Positions 18,122 to 26,998 of a DNA stretch of 61,233 bases are shown here, piece by piece. The notes beneath the pieces were generated by a model. That model saw only the letters and a program-made list of their open reading frames with translations, was not told the DNA's origin and ran no database searches. Position 1 is the stretch's first letter, and each line of letters begins with the position of its first letter. Position numbers and translations under genes: made by a program. The stretch spans positions 1 to 61,233 of the forward strand of contig JAAESX010000015.1 in the NCBI GenBank assembly GCA_024228935.1, read 5' to 3'. This stretch comes from Pseudomonadota bacterium (lineage in GTDB: Bacteria > Myxococcota_A > UBA796 > CAJQPC01).

Positions 18122-18829
18122 TCAGCGGCTGGCCAGCCAGGCGATGAGCTCGTCGCTCCCGCCGATGGCCTGGCCGTCGATGAAGACCTGGGGCGTCGTC
18201 GTGCGACCGGACAGGGCGCGCAGTCGGCGAGGCGAGGACGAGACCTCCTCCCAGGCCAGCCCCGCCTCGGTCAGCGCGGCGCGGGCTCGCGTGCAGTACT
18301 TGCAGCCGGGCTTGGTCACGAGGACGATGTCCAGGACCGGGGCGTCGGGGGCGAGCGCGCTCAGCACGGTGTCGGCGTCGGAGACCTCGTAGGGGTCGCC
18401 CTCGACGACGGGCTCGATGAACGTGTGGGTCACGACGCCGTCGTCGACCACCAGGGCGTAGCGCCAGGAGCGCTTGCCGAAGCCGAGCTGGTCCTTGTCG
18501 ACGAGGAGGCCGAGCGCGTCCGTCAGCGTGCCGTTCCCGTCGGCCAGGAGCGTGACGTTCTCGACGCCCTGGGCCTTGCCCCAGGCCTTCATCACGAAGT
18601 CGTCGTTGACCGAGACGCAGACGATCTCGTCGACGCCGTGGGCCTTGAAGGTGGGGGTGAGCTCGTCGTAGCGAGGCACGTGGCTGCTCGAGCACGTCGG
18701 CGTGAACGCGCCGGGAAGGCCGAAGAGGACGACCCTCTTGTCCGCGAACAGCTCGTGCGTCGTGAGCGTGCGGCCGGGCAGGTTGAGGGTGACTTCGGGG
18801 ACTCTCGCGCCGGTCTGGATGGGCGTCAT
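18122..18829 (-). CDS. Peroxiredoxin 5-glutaredoxin fusion
   Basis: Product of 235 aa from ATG 18829, with aggag 8 nt upstream. Residues 1-155 form a Prx5 domain with peroxidatic Cys in GAFTPTCSSSHVPRYDEL. Residues 160-235 form a glutaredoxin with the active site TKPGCKYCTRARAAL (C-x-x-C) and the GSH-binding TTTPQVFIDGQAIGG. The hybrid reduces H2O2 and alkyl peroxides with glutathione directly, as in the Haemophilus hybrid enzyme. It is divergent from oxyR, a classic arrangement for peroxide-inducible control. Cytoplasmic. Confidence 0.9.
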   Translation of the reverse strand: MTPIQTGARVPEVTLNLPGRTLTTHELFADKRVVLFGLPGAFTPTCSSSHVPRYDELTPTFKAHGVDEIVCVSVNDDFVMKAWGKAQGVENVTLLADGNGTLTDALGLLVDKDQLGFGKRSWRYALVVDDGVVTHTFIEPVVEGDPYEVSDADTVLSALAPDAPVLDIVLVTKPGCKYCTRARAALTEAGLAWEEVSSSPRRLRALSGRTTTPQVFIDGQAIGGSDELIAWLASR

Positions 18830-18890
18830 GTCGGACTCCTGTTGCGGGGTGCCTTCAATGTGCTCCGACTGCGAGCGCGAGTCCAAGATA

Positions 18891-18924
18891 TGTTCGGCAA
18901 CGAATCCATAGCCTGGAGATATAT
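18891..18924. promoter_or_regulatory. Candidate OxyR site between prx-grx and oxyR
   Basis: The 95-nt divergent region ends in an A/T-rich stretch unlike the surrounding DNA. ATAG at 18908-18911, seven bases, then ATAT at 18919-18922 resembles one OxyR half-site (ATAG-N7-CTAT); gatatg at 18887-18892 may belong to a neighbouring half. It overlaps the oxyR ribosome site (ggag 18915-18918), which would fit autorepression. Pattern match only. Confidence 0.35.
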
Positions 18925-19833
18925 ATGTGGCGTCCGACCCTGCGGCAGCTCGACTACGTCGTGGCGGTCGACGAGCACAGGAACTTCGGGGTCGCCGCGC
19001 GGCGGTCCGGGGTCAGTCAGCCCGCGCTGAGCAAGTCGATCCGAGAGGTCGAGGAGGGCCTGGGCGTCCAGCTCTTCGAGCGAGGGCGGCGCGGGGCTCG
19101 GACCACGGTCGAGGGGGCCCGGATCGTGGATGAGGCGCGGCGCGTGCTGGCCGCGGCCAGGTCCCTGTGCGACACCGCCAAGGCGCTCGGCGACCCGTTC
19201 TCGGGCGAGGTCACCCTGGCCGCGATCCCGACGCTGGCCCCGTATCTACTGCCCGTCGTGGTGCGGGAGACCCGGCGCGCGTTCCCAGACCTGCGGCTTC
19301 GGCTCGTGGAGCTCCAGACCGACGAGCTGCTCGAGGCGCTGGTCGCAGGCGAGATCGATATCGGCCTGCTCGCGACGCCGTGGCCTCCACACGGGGTGCT
19401 GGTCGAGCGGCACGTCCTCGACGACGAGCTCCTGGTGGCGCTGCCGCCGGACCACCCGCTGCGGTCCCGGGCGTCCGTCCGGGCGGACGAGCTGGAGGAG
19501 AGCTCGCTCCTGCTCCTGCGCGAGGGGCACTGTCTGAGGAACCACGCGCTGGCGGCCTGCTCGGCGGATCCGGACACGGCGCTCGAGGCCACGAGCCTGG
19601 CGACGTTGGTCGCCATGGTCCAGGGCGGGCTCGGGCCGGCGCTCGTTCCGGCGATGGCGCGGGAGAGGGACCTGCAGGGGCTCGACCTGGTGCGGCTCTC
19701 GCCCCCGGCGTCGCGCGGGGTCGCGCTCTGGTGGAGGCCGGGCTCCGCTCGGGGATCACTGTTCGAGCGGCTCGCCGAGCTGCTGTCGAGCCAGCGCTCC
19801 TGGCTCCGAAGCGCCGCGCGGAAACCCAGGTAG
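18925..19833 (+). CDS. oxyR: LysR-family peroxide sensor OxyR
   Basis: Product of 302 aa. The N-terminal winged helix reads LRQLDYVVAVDEHRNFGVAARR and SQPALSKSIREVEEGLGV. In the effector domain the redox pair typical of OxyR is present: Cys203 in EGHCLRNHAL and Cys212, the same spacing as the E. coli pair. Oxidation forms a disulfide and turns on peroxide defence genes, most likely the divergent peroxiredoxin-glutaredoxin. The C-terminus runs slightly longer than usual and overlaps the opposite-strand TPR membrane gene. Confidence 0.9.
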   Translation: MWRPTLRQLDYVVAVDEHRNFGVAARRSGVSQPALSKSIREVEEGLGVQLFERGRRGARTTVEGARIVDEARRVLAAARSLCDTAKALGDPFSGEVTLAAIPTLAPYLLPVVVRETRRAFPDLRLRLVELQTDELLEALVAGEIDIGLLATPWPPHGVLVERHVLDDELLVALPPDHPLRSRASVRADELEESSLLLLREGHCLRNHALAACSADPDTALEATSLATLVAMVQGGLGPALVPAMARERDLQGLDLVRLSPPASRGVALWWRPGSARGSLFERLAELLSSQRSWLRSAARKPR

Positions 19834-21003
19834 GCGGCGGCCGCCCAGCCGACGGTCGTCGTCACCAGGAGGAGCAGCTGGTCGGCGAGCAGCCCGAGCT
19901 CGAGCGCCGGACCGAGCCAGTGGTAGAGCACCATCGAGACCACCGCGAACACCATGCCGATGATGGGCGTCGCGATGAACGTCAGGAGGTTGGCGGTCCG
20001 GCCGGCGAGGCGCGCGACGGCGATGCCCAGCGGCGTGCACGCCGTCGGGATCGTGATGTGCAGCAGCAGGATGTCCATCTCGGTGACGAGCATCCAGTCG
20101 TGGCCGCCACCGAATGCGGTCCAGATCGCGACGACGATCGGGATGGGGAGGTACAACAGCGGACCCCAGCGCTCGAACGCCAGCTCCCGCTCGGTAGGGG
20201 CGTCGAGCGCGCTCTCGGCCTCCTGGCGCTCGCGGTACTCCCGGGCGCGACGCAGGCGCTCTTCCGTCGCGGTCGAGGCCGTGACCGAGGGCATCGGCTT
20301 CGGCTTGGTTGGCGGCGGACTCGGTCGGGTGACCTGCGCGGCTCTCGCCGGTGGCGGTGCGGGAGGAGGTGTGGCGGCCTTGGCGGGTGCAGGAGCCATC
20401 TCCAGGTCCATCGTGTCTTCGAGCGGGGGCGCCGCGGCCCCGGACTCGACGGCCTCGAGCGCGGAGCGCCGGGTGATCTCGGCGGAGACCAGCGGCTGGA
20501 AGACCGCCAGCGCGTCGGGGTCGATGGACATCCCCTCGATGACGAGCCCCATGGCCTCCATCAGCTCGCTCGAGCCGCCGGGGCAGAGGTTGACCAGGAC
20601 GTTGCTCGCCGCATCTCCGGCCTCGAACCCGCCTGGCGCCAGCTCCTCGCGGGCGATGGCGACGACCACCGGCGTGCTGGCGGGGAACTGGTGGTTCAGC
20701 TCCCTCAGAAAGGGTAGCCGCGCGGTGGGGATCGCTCTCGCGCGAGTCGCAGCCCGCGATCGGGGACGCCTCGAGCTCCCAGGCCTGGTTCATCCGACGA
20801 GCGGCCTCGTCGAAGCGGCCTCGAGCCAGCTCCAGATCGGCCCAGGTGTCGTAGAGCTCGGCCGAGGCGGGCTCGAGCGAACGGGCGCGCAACAGCAGCT
20901 CTTCGGCGGCCTCCAGCTCGTCGACGTGCATGCACTTCTTCGCGCTGTCCATCATGTGCTGGAAGGAGTTGTGGGCGCCGTTCGACGAGGTGGGTTTCGA
21001 CAT
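19756..21003 (-). pseudogene. TPR-type membrane protein, frameshifted
   Basis: The N-terminal part (from ATG 21003) is a TPR-like segment: HVDELEAAEELLLRARSLEP and ELYDTWADLELARGRFDEA. At about 20717 the coding frame changes and continues LPFLRELNHQFPAS, a Pro/Ala-rich linker and then four or five membrane helices (for example LLYLPIPIVVAIWTAF and LLTFIATPIIGMVFAVV). One extra G there would explain the shift. The 3' end is unclear: one frame stops at 19756, the other runs further antisense to oxyR. It is divergent from the first kinase gene, 72 nt apart. Likely a membrane partner of that system, by position only. Confidence 0.6.
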
Positions 21004-21075
21004 GCTGCGGCGTGCATTCTGCGACAGCTTACCAACGGCTCCGACGCCGCGATCACGCGAGGGTATGGTTCGCCC

Positions 21076-24000
21076 GTGAGCTGGCAGGAGACCGAGACCG
21101 AGACCGTGCTGGAGATGGCCGGTCTGGACATCGCCCCGGGCGATCGCATCGGCTCGTACGTCTACGTCCGGCCGGTGGGGAAGGGCGGCATGGCGACGGT
21201 CGTGCTCGCGCGCGACCCGAACGACCAGGAAGTGGCGCTCAAGATCCTGAAGGCCAGCCGATTCGGCACCGGGATGGTCCGCTTTCGGCGCGAGTTCCGG
21301 GCGCTCTCCCGCATCCGGCATCCGAACGTCATCCGCGTGGATGCCTACGGCGACATCCGCGGGCATCCCTTCATCGCGATGGAGTACGTCGAGGGCCGCG
21401 ACCTGCACCAGACCATCCGCAGCTTCCGGTTCCTGGAGGACCCGGACGAGCGGTGGAAGCGCTGCGAGGCGATCCTCGTCGACACCTGCAAGGGACTGGC
21501 GCACGTCCACGCCAAGGGGCTGGTCCATCGGGACATGAAGCCCAGCAACGTGCTCATCGGGCCGGACGGCCGGTGCAAGCTCACCGACTTCGGCATCGTG
21601 AAGGACCTCGATCCGGACAACGACGGCTTCCAGAGCGGCACCCTCGTCGGGACCTGGGCCTACGCCTCGCCCGAGCAGATCAGCGGTCGGCCCATCGACC
21701 ATCGCTCGGACCTGTACTCGCTGGGCATCATCCTGTTCGCGATGCTGACGGGCTGCCGTCCGTTCGATGAGAAGGACCTGCGCGGGTACCTCGAGGCGCA
21801 CCGGAACAAGATCCCGCCGCGCCCGCGTCAGTACGAGGCGCGCTGCCCCAAGCACCTGGACGAGATCTGCTGGAAGCTCCTGCAGAAGAAGCCCGCGGAC
21901 CGGTTCCAGTCGGCGCGCGAGATCCTGTACAGGCTCGAGCAGCTCGAGGAGCGCCGGCACGACACGCTGGACGCGGACTGGCAGCCTCCGCTGGTCGGGC
22001 GAGGCGCCGAGCGCGACATCCTTCTCGGCGCCGTCGATCGGCTGACCCGGAGCGAGGGCGGCATGGTCGTCGTCGAGGGTCGCGCGGGCGAGGGCCGGAC
22101 TCGGCTCCTGGAGACCGCCGGTGCGCGGGCTGCCGCCATCGGGATCCCCGTCCACCGGATCGACGCCCACTTGGGCGAGGGCGGCCTGTTCGGGCTGATC
22201 GAGATCTGCCGCGAGGTCGTCCGGGACCTGGGCGAGGAGGCGCCGCAGGGGCTGCGCGACATCGTGCGTGAGTTCCGTAGCGGCAAGGCCCGCGGTGACG
22301 CGCTCTACCGCCTGGTCGACCAGCTCCGGCCGGCGCTGATGACGCTCTTGCGGCGCGGTCCGCGGGTCATCCTCTACGACGACTTCCACGCCGTTCCGCC
22401 GCGCGGCATCGAGCTCGTCGCCACGCTGGTGCGGACGCTGATCGCGGTAGGCGAGCCGCTTCTCCTTCTGGTCGCGGTCCGGAGCGAGCACCTCGAGGGC
22501 GCGCTGGAGCGGATGGTCCGCGGCGAGGAGCTGGGCCTCACCCCGGCGCACACCCGGCTCGAGCCTCTCTCTCGCCCGGCGGTCGGACGGATGGTCTCGA
22601 TGCTGCTGGGGCGCTCGGACAAGGCGACGGTCCTGGCCGACCGGCTGCACGCGGAGACCCAGGGGAACCCGATGTTCCTCGCCCAGTTCCTGGAGTCGCT
22701 CATCCACTCCGGGATGATGGTGACGGGGCTGAAGGGGCGGCTCGAGATCACAGCCGACACCGAGGAGATCCGGACCGGCCACCTGGAGATCCCGAGCGGC
22801 GTGCGGAGCGTCCTGCGGCAGCGCCTGGAGAACCTGTCCGCCGGGGAGATCGGCGTCCTGCGTGCCCTGGCGGTGTCCGCGCGGCCGCTCGAGCTCGACC
22901 TGCTGCTGGACGTGCTGGGCGGCGACGAGGACGAGGTCCTGGACCACCTGGATGCGCTCATCGACCGCGGCGTCGTCGTCGAGCGCCGGGCGGGGGACCT
23001 GGTCCACCACAGCATCCGGCACCGGCTGACCGCGGACGTTGTCTACCGGGACCTGGGCACCGAGGAGCGGGCGCTCCTGCATCGCAAGCTGGCGGTGGCG
23101 CTCGAGGCGAACTTCGCGTCGCTTCCGGCCGCCATCGAGCTCGTCGGTGACCACTACCGGCTCGCTGGCGAGGCGGGCAAGGCGTACCAGTACCTGGCGG
23201 CCGCGGCGGCTCGGATGGTCGCTCGGTCCCTGCCCCATCCGGCCTGGGAGCTCAGCAACCGCGCGGTCGCCGTCGAGGATCTCGCCAGCGTCGACCTGGA
23301 CCGTCCGGCGTACGACGACGCTCGGCTCGAGCTCCTTCGGGCGCGCCAGGAGGTCCTCTACATCCGAGGCGAGTGGGAGGACTGCCAGAAGACCTCGGCC
23401 GCGCTGGTCCGGCTCGCGGACATCACGGGCGAGGCGCTCGTCGAGGTCCAGGCGCGGGCGACTCTCGCTCGTGTGCTGCTTCGCCTCGATCGCGCCGACA
23501 CCGCGCGGGACCAGGCCGAGCTGGCGCTGACGCGGGCTCGGAAGGCGCGGTCGCGGGCGGCCGTCGCCGAGGCTCTGTTCACCAACGCTGCGCTGGCCTG
23601 GGACGAGGGCGACCTGGACGCCGTCGAGCGGCTGGCGAGCGAGGGCATGGTCCTCACCACCGAGCCCGAGCTGGCGGGGCTGCGCGCCGATCTGATGCTG
23701 GCCCACACGGCGTCGCAGGCGAGCAAGGGGCAGCTGGCGCTCGCCGCCAAGGGCCTCGAGGAAGCCACCGCGATCTTCAAGGACCTGGGCCAGAAGGCCA
23801 AGTGGTGTGTGGCCAGCGGGAACCTGGCCGAGCTGTACATCTGGCAGGGCCGCCTGACCGAGGCGCTGGCCTGCGCCGACGCTTCGCTGCGAGGGGCCGA
23901 GGCCATCAGCTACGCGGTGGGTCGAGCGGCCGCCGTGCGCGTGCGAGGTGAGGCCTGGCTGGAGCTGGGACGCATCCCGGACGCTCGGCGCGATCTGCAG

Positions 24001-24564
24001 CGTGGGCTCGAGCTGGCCAAGGATCTGGGTGTCGTCCAGGAGTCCATCGCCTGTCGGTACGCGCTGGCGAGACTGTGTGCGATGCAGGGAGACCCGGCAC
24101 AGACCGAGTCGCACGTGGCCATCGCGCGCAACCTGGCACGAAAGCGGGATCCCGAGCGCTACAACCCGGCGCTCGTCGCGCTGAACGCTTGGGCCTGTGC
24201 GATGACCGGGGACTTGCGGGACGCGGAGCGCATGCTCGAGGTGGCGGAGAAGACCCTGCACACACTGCCGGTTCCGCGTCGCGCTCAGGTGCTGCTGGGC
24301 TGTGCGCGCGCACACTCGGCCCTGGGTCGGACCACCGACGGCGAGCGGCTGACCGCGCAGGCAGCGGCGCTCGCCCGCAGCCGGGGGCTCCGCCTTCTGG
24401 AGCTCGAGTGTCGTCTGCTGCAGTCGAAGCTGGTCGAGGACCCGGCGCAGGCCAAGGCCTGGCGCGAGGAGGCCGCGCGGCTGGCGCGGGCGTTCGACGG
24501 CGAGCTGCGGGCCGATCTGGCGGATGCGTTCTGGAGCCGTCCCGGCCTGTCGGCATTACGTTGA
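21076..24564 (+). CDS. Ser/Thr protein kinase fused to STAND-like ATPase and TPR region
   Basis: Product of 1162 aa (GTG 21076; ATG 21115 is an alternative). An N-terminal kinase domain (about residues 20-285) has VGKGGMATVV, VALKIL, the catalytic HRDMKPSN (about 152), TDFGIV and SPEQ. A long ATPase-like domain follows (LVGRGAERDILLGAV, about 310), but its P-loop is GRAGEGRT: Arg341 stands where Walker A Lys is expected. The Walker B-like strand is VILYDDFH. From about residue 700 come helical TPR-type repeats. Such proteins relay signals by phosphorylation and protein contact. It is 19 nt before a second kinase, with a PP2C phosphatase downstream. Confidence 0.85.
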   Translation: MSWQETETETVLEMAGLDIAPGDRIGSYVYVRPVGKGGMATVVLARDPNDQEVALKILKASRFGTGMVRFRREFRALSRIRHPNVIRVDAYGDIRGHPFIAMEYVEGRDLHQTIRSFRFLEDPDERWKRCEAILVDTCKGLAHVHAKGLVHRDMKPSNVLIGPDGRCKLTDFGIVKDLDPDNDGFQSGTLVGTWAYASPEQISGRPIDHRSDLYSLGIILFAMLTGCRPFDEKDLRGYLEAHRNKIPPRPRQYEARCPKHLDEICWKLLQKKPADRFQSAREILYRLEQLEERRHDTLDADWQPPLVGRGAERDILLGAVDRLTRSEGGMVVVEGRAGEGRTRLLETAGARAAAIGIPVHRIDAHLGEGGLFGLIEICREVVRDLGEEAPQGLRDIVREFRSGKARGDALYRLVDQLRPALMTLLRRGPRVILYDDFHAVPPRGIELVATLVRTLIAVGEPLLLLVAVRSEHLEGALERMVRGEELGLTPAHTRLEPLSRPAVGRMVSMLLGRSDKATVLADRLHAETQGNPMFLAQFLESLIHSGMMVTGLKGRLEITADTEEIRTGHLEIPSGVRSVLRQRLENLSAGEIGVLRALAVSARPLELDLLLDVLGGDEDEVLDHLDALIDRGVVVERRAGDLVHHSIRHRLTADVVYRDLGTEERALLHRKLAVALEANFASLPAAIELVGDHYRLAGEAGKAYQYLAAAAARMVARSLPHPAWELSNRAVAVEDLASVDLDRPAYDDARLELLRARQEVLYIRGEWEDCQKTSAALVRLADITGEALVEVQARATLARVLLRLDRADTARDQAELALTRARKARSRAAVAEALFTNAALAWDEGDLDAVERLASEGMVLTTEPELAGLRADLMLAHTASQASKGQLALAAKGLEEATAIFKDLGQKAKWCVASGNLAELYIWQGRLTEALACADASLRGAEAISYAVGRAAAVRVRGEAWLELGRIPDARRDLQRGLELAKDLGVVQESIACRYALARLCAMQGDPAQTESHVAIARNLARKRDPERYNPALVALNAWACAMTGDLRDAERMLEVAEKTLHTLPVPRRAQVLLGCARAHSALGRTTDGERLTAQAAALARSRGLRLLELECRLLQSKLVEDPAQAKAWREEAARLARAFDGELRADLADAFWSRPGLSALR

Positions 24565-24583
24565 GCCCCCTCTGGACACGTCG

Positions 24584-26992
24584 ATGAAGAAGGGCCTGGA
24601 GCCGTTTCCCGAAGCCATCGGGCCATACACGCCGCTCTCGCTGCTGGGACGCGGCGGGATGGCGGCCGTGTACCTGTGCGTCAGCCCGGCCGGCCTCGAG
24701 GTGGCGGTCAAGTGGCTGAACCACAGCTCGCCGCGCATCCGTCTGCGGTTCGAGCGCGAGGGGCGCATCCTGCAGCGGCTGCGCCACCCCAACGTGGTCC
24801 GGCTGTTGGACCGCGGACTGCACGACGGGCGGCCGTATCTGGTGATGGAGTACGTCGAGGGCCGCGACCTGCGGGTGTACTCGCGGAAGCTCAAGCTGCG
24901 GCCGGCCGAGGAGCGCGCGAGAGAGGTCCGGCGCATCGGTCTGGCCGTCTGCGACGCGCTGGCGGTGGTGCACGCGGCGGGCGTGGTCCATCGTGACGTC
25001 AAGCCCAGCAACGTGCTCCTGGATCGGTCGGGGCGGGTGGTCTTGACCGACTTCGGCGTCGTGAAGGACCTGGACGGAGACGCCGAGGCCACCGCGGTCG
25101 GAGTGCTCGTCGGGACCGCCGGCTACTGCTCGCCCGAGCAGATCCGTGGGACCGACATCGACCACCGGGCCGACATGTACGGCCTCGGCTGCACGCTCCA
25201 CTACATGCTGACCGGCCAGCGGCCGTACCCCGCCAAGGAGCGCCGCGTCGTCATGCAGGCGCACCTGCACGAGGCCGTCGCGAGCTGCCGCGCCCTGGAC
25301 CCCAGCATCCCGACGGTGCTCGAGGCCACGGTGATGCGCTTGATGGCGAAGGACCCGGTCGACCGGTACGCCAACGCCCAGCAGGCTCGCGCCGCGCTCG
25401 CGGCGAGCGGGGACGGTCAGGCGCCGGCACCTCTGGCCGGACGTCGCCGCTACGTGGACGCCGTGTCCGCCTGCCTGGACGCCGTGGACGATGGTCACGC
25501 ACAGGTCGTCCGGGCTGTCGGTCCGTCGGGCAGCGGTCGTCGCTGGCTGCTCGAGGTCGTCGAGGACCTGGCCGGCCGGCGCGGCATCGACGTGCTCATC
25601 GCGCGCGACCGGGCGACGCTCACAGCAGCGCTCATCCGGGTTCGTCGTGGCGACGTGCTGGTCGTCGGGACGCGCTTCGCCGTGGGGCCGGGAGTGCCGG
25701 TCACGGACATCGTGCTCGAGCCGCTGGGGCTGGCCGACGTGCGGCGGACCGTGGTCAGCGTCGCGCCGGACACCCCCGCTGCCCATGCGGTCGCCGAGCG
25801 GCTCTACCGGGCGAGCGGCGGTCACCCGGCCTGGCTCCTGGCGATCCTCGACACCCATCGGACGGGCAAGCACCTGGACCTGCCCGACCCGGTGCCGATC
25901 CCGCCGCTGGTGCACGAGAAGGTCGAGGAGCTCGAGATGGAGGCCGGGGACGTCCTCGGCGCGCTGGCGGTCCTGCAGGCCCCGGCCGACATCCGCCTCA
26001 TCGAGCAGGTCTGCCAGCTTCCCGCCGACGAGATCCTCGAGTTCCTGGTCGAGGCCGGCGTGGCGCTGCGTATGGGCACGCGCTGGGGCGTGCTCGGCGA
26101 GGTCGTGGCGCGAGCCGCCCTCGAGGCGCTCCCCGACCCGATGGCCGTGCACCGCCGAGCCGCCGCGGCCCTGCTCCGCATCTCGGGCAACGAGGCTCGG
26201 GTCCGCCAGCACCGGATCGCCGCCGGTGAGATCCCCATCGCCGTCACGGCGGGCCGGCCGCAGACCGAGGCGGCGCGGGCCGTCCTGCACCTGCACCTCG
26301 AGGGGCGCTTCGCGGATGCGCGGACGGCGACGCTCGAGCTACTCGGCCGGGCACGTGGGCTTCGGGACCGCCCGTTGGAGCTGACGACGCTCCGCGTGCT
26401 CGGCTGCCTGCTGCTCGACCAGGGCCGGCCTCGCCTGGCCGAGGCGCGACTCGCGGATGCCGTCGCGCTGGCTCGCGCCCTCGAGGACGATCCTTCGCGG
26501 CGCGCGGCCCACATCATGCGGGCGTCGGCGACGCTGGATGCCCGCCCGGGGAGCCGGGGTGCGAGCGCCTCGGCACTGGACCGCATCCATCGCGCGCTGA
26601 CCCGGGTCCGCGTCGAGCCCGACGGCTGGGAGGTCGTCGCGGCGGCGGTGCGTGCCCGGGCTTCCGCGGCCATCGGAGACAGCCGGAGCTGGGAACGAGC
26701 CGTGGTCCAGGCCGAGGCGGGGCTCGACGGGTTGTCGCCGGAGCTGCGCTTGCGGGCGGAGCTGGAGCTGGCGCGCGCGGCGCTCGCAGCCGGCGCGAAC
26801 GAGGAGGCCGTTCGACGGGCCGACGGCGTCGGCGCGCGGGCCTCGGCCGAGGGCTGGCTCGGCATCGGCTGGCTCGCCGTGCGCGTTCGGACTCGGGCGC
26901 TCGGCCGCCCGGTGCCGGATCCTGGGAGCATGGGCGAGGGGCTCGACGAGCGCGAGCTCGAGGCGCTTCGTGGCCGCGCCTGGCCCGGCTGA
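24584..26992 (+). CDS. Second Ser/Thr kinase with degenerate ATPase and TPR-like tail
   Basis: Product of 802 aa from ATG 24584. The kinase motifs are complete: LGRGGMAAVYL, VAVKWL, HRDVKPSN (about residue 136), TDFGVV and SPEQ. The following ATPase-like region is more decayed than in the upstream paralogue: GPSGSGRR (from residue 313) lacks the Walker A Lys-Thr/Ser, and no clear Walker B is seen (VLVVGTRF at that place). A helical repeat tail closes the protein. It is co-transcribed with the upstream kinase, and the two probably arose by duplication. The convergent PP2C gene ends 7 nt away. Confidence 0.85.
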   Translation: MKKGLEPFPEAIGPYTPLSLLGRGGMAAVYLCVSPAGLEVAVKWLNHSSPRIRLRFEREGRILQRLRHPNVVRLLDRGLHDGRPYLVMEYVEGRDLRVYSRKLKLRPAEERAREVRRIGLAVCDALAVVHAAGVVHRDVKPSNVLLDRSGRVVLTDFGVVKDLDGDAEATAVGVLVGTAGYCSPEQIRGTDIDHRADMYGLGCTLHYMLTGQRPYPAKERRVVMQAHLHEAVASCRALDPSIPTVLEATVMRLMAKDPVDRYANAQQARAALAASGDGQAPAPLAGRRRYVDAVSACLDAVDDGHAQVVRAVGPSGSGRRWLLEVVEDLAGRRGIDVLIARDRATLTAALIRVRRGDVLVVGTRFAVGPGVPVTDIVLEPLGLADVRRTVVSVAPDTPAAHAVAERLYRASGGHPAWLLAILDTHRTGKHLDLPDPVPIPPLVHEKVEELEMEAGDVLGALAVLQAPADIRLIEQVCQLPADEILEFLVEAGVALRMGTRWGVLGEVVARAALEALPDPMAVHRRAAAALLRISGNEARVRQHRIAAGEIPIAVTAGRPQTEAARAVLHLHLEGRFADARTATLELLGRARGLRDRPLELTTLRVLGCLLLDQGRPRLAEARLADAVALARALEDDPSRRAAHIMRASATLDARPGSRGASASALDRIHRALTRVRVEPDGWEVVAAAVRARASAAIGDSRSWERAVVQAEAGLDGLSPELRLRAELELARAALAAGANEEAVRRADGVGARASAEGWLGIGWLAVRVRTRALGRPVPDPGSMGEGLDERELEALRGRAWPG

Positions 26993-26998
26993 GCGCCT

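Noticed and set aside
19756..24315. A very long minus-strand open frame through the first kinase gene
   Set aside because: It is the antisense of a clear kinase-ATPase-TPR gene in high-GC DNA, and its translation is low-complexity. Only its first about 290 nt from 21003 (TPR part) look real.
23906..26296. Long minus-strand frame opposite the second kinase
   Set aside because: Translation shows no domain, and the plus strand has full kinase motifs. It arises because G/C third positions remove stop codons on the other strand.
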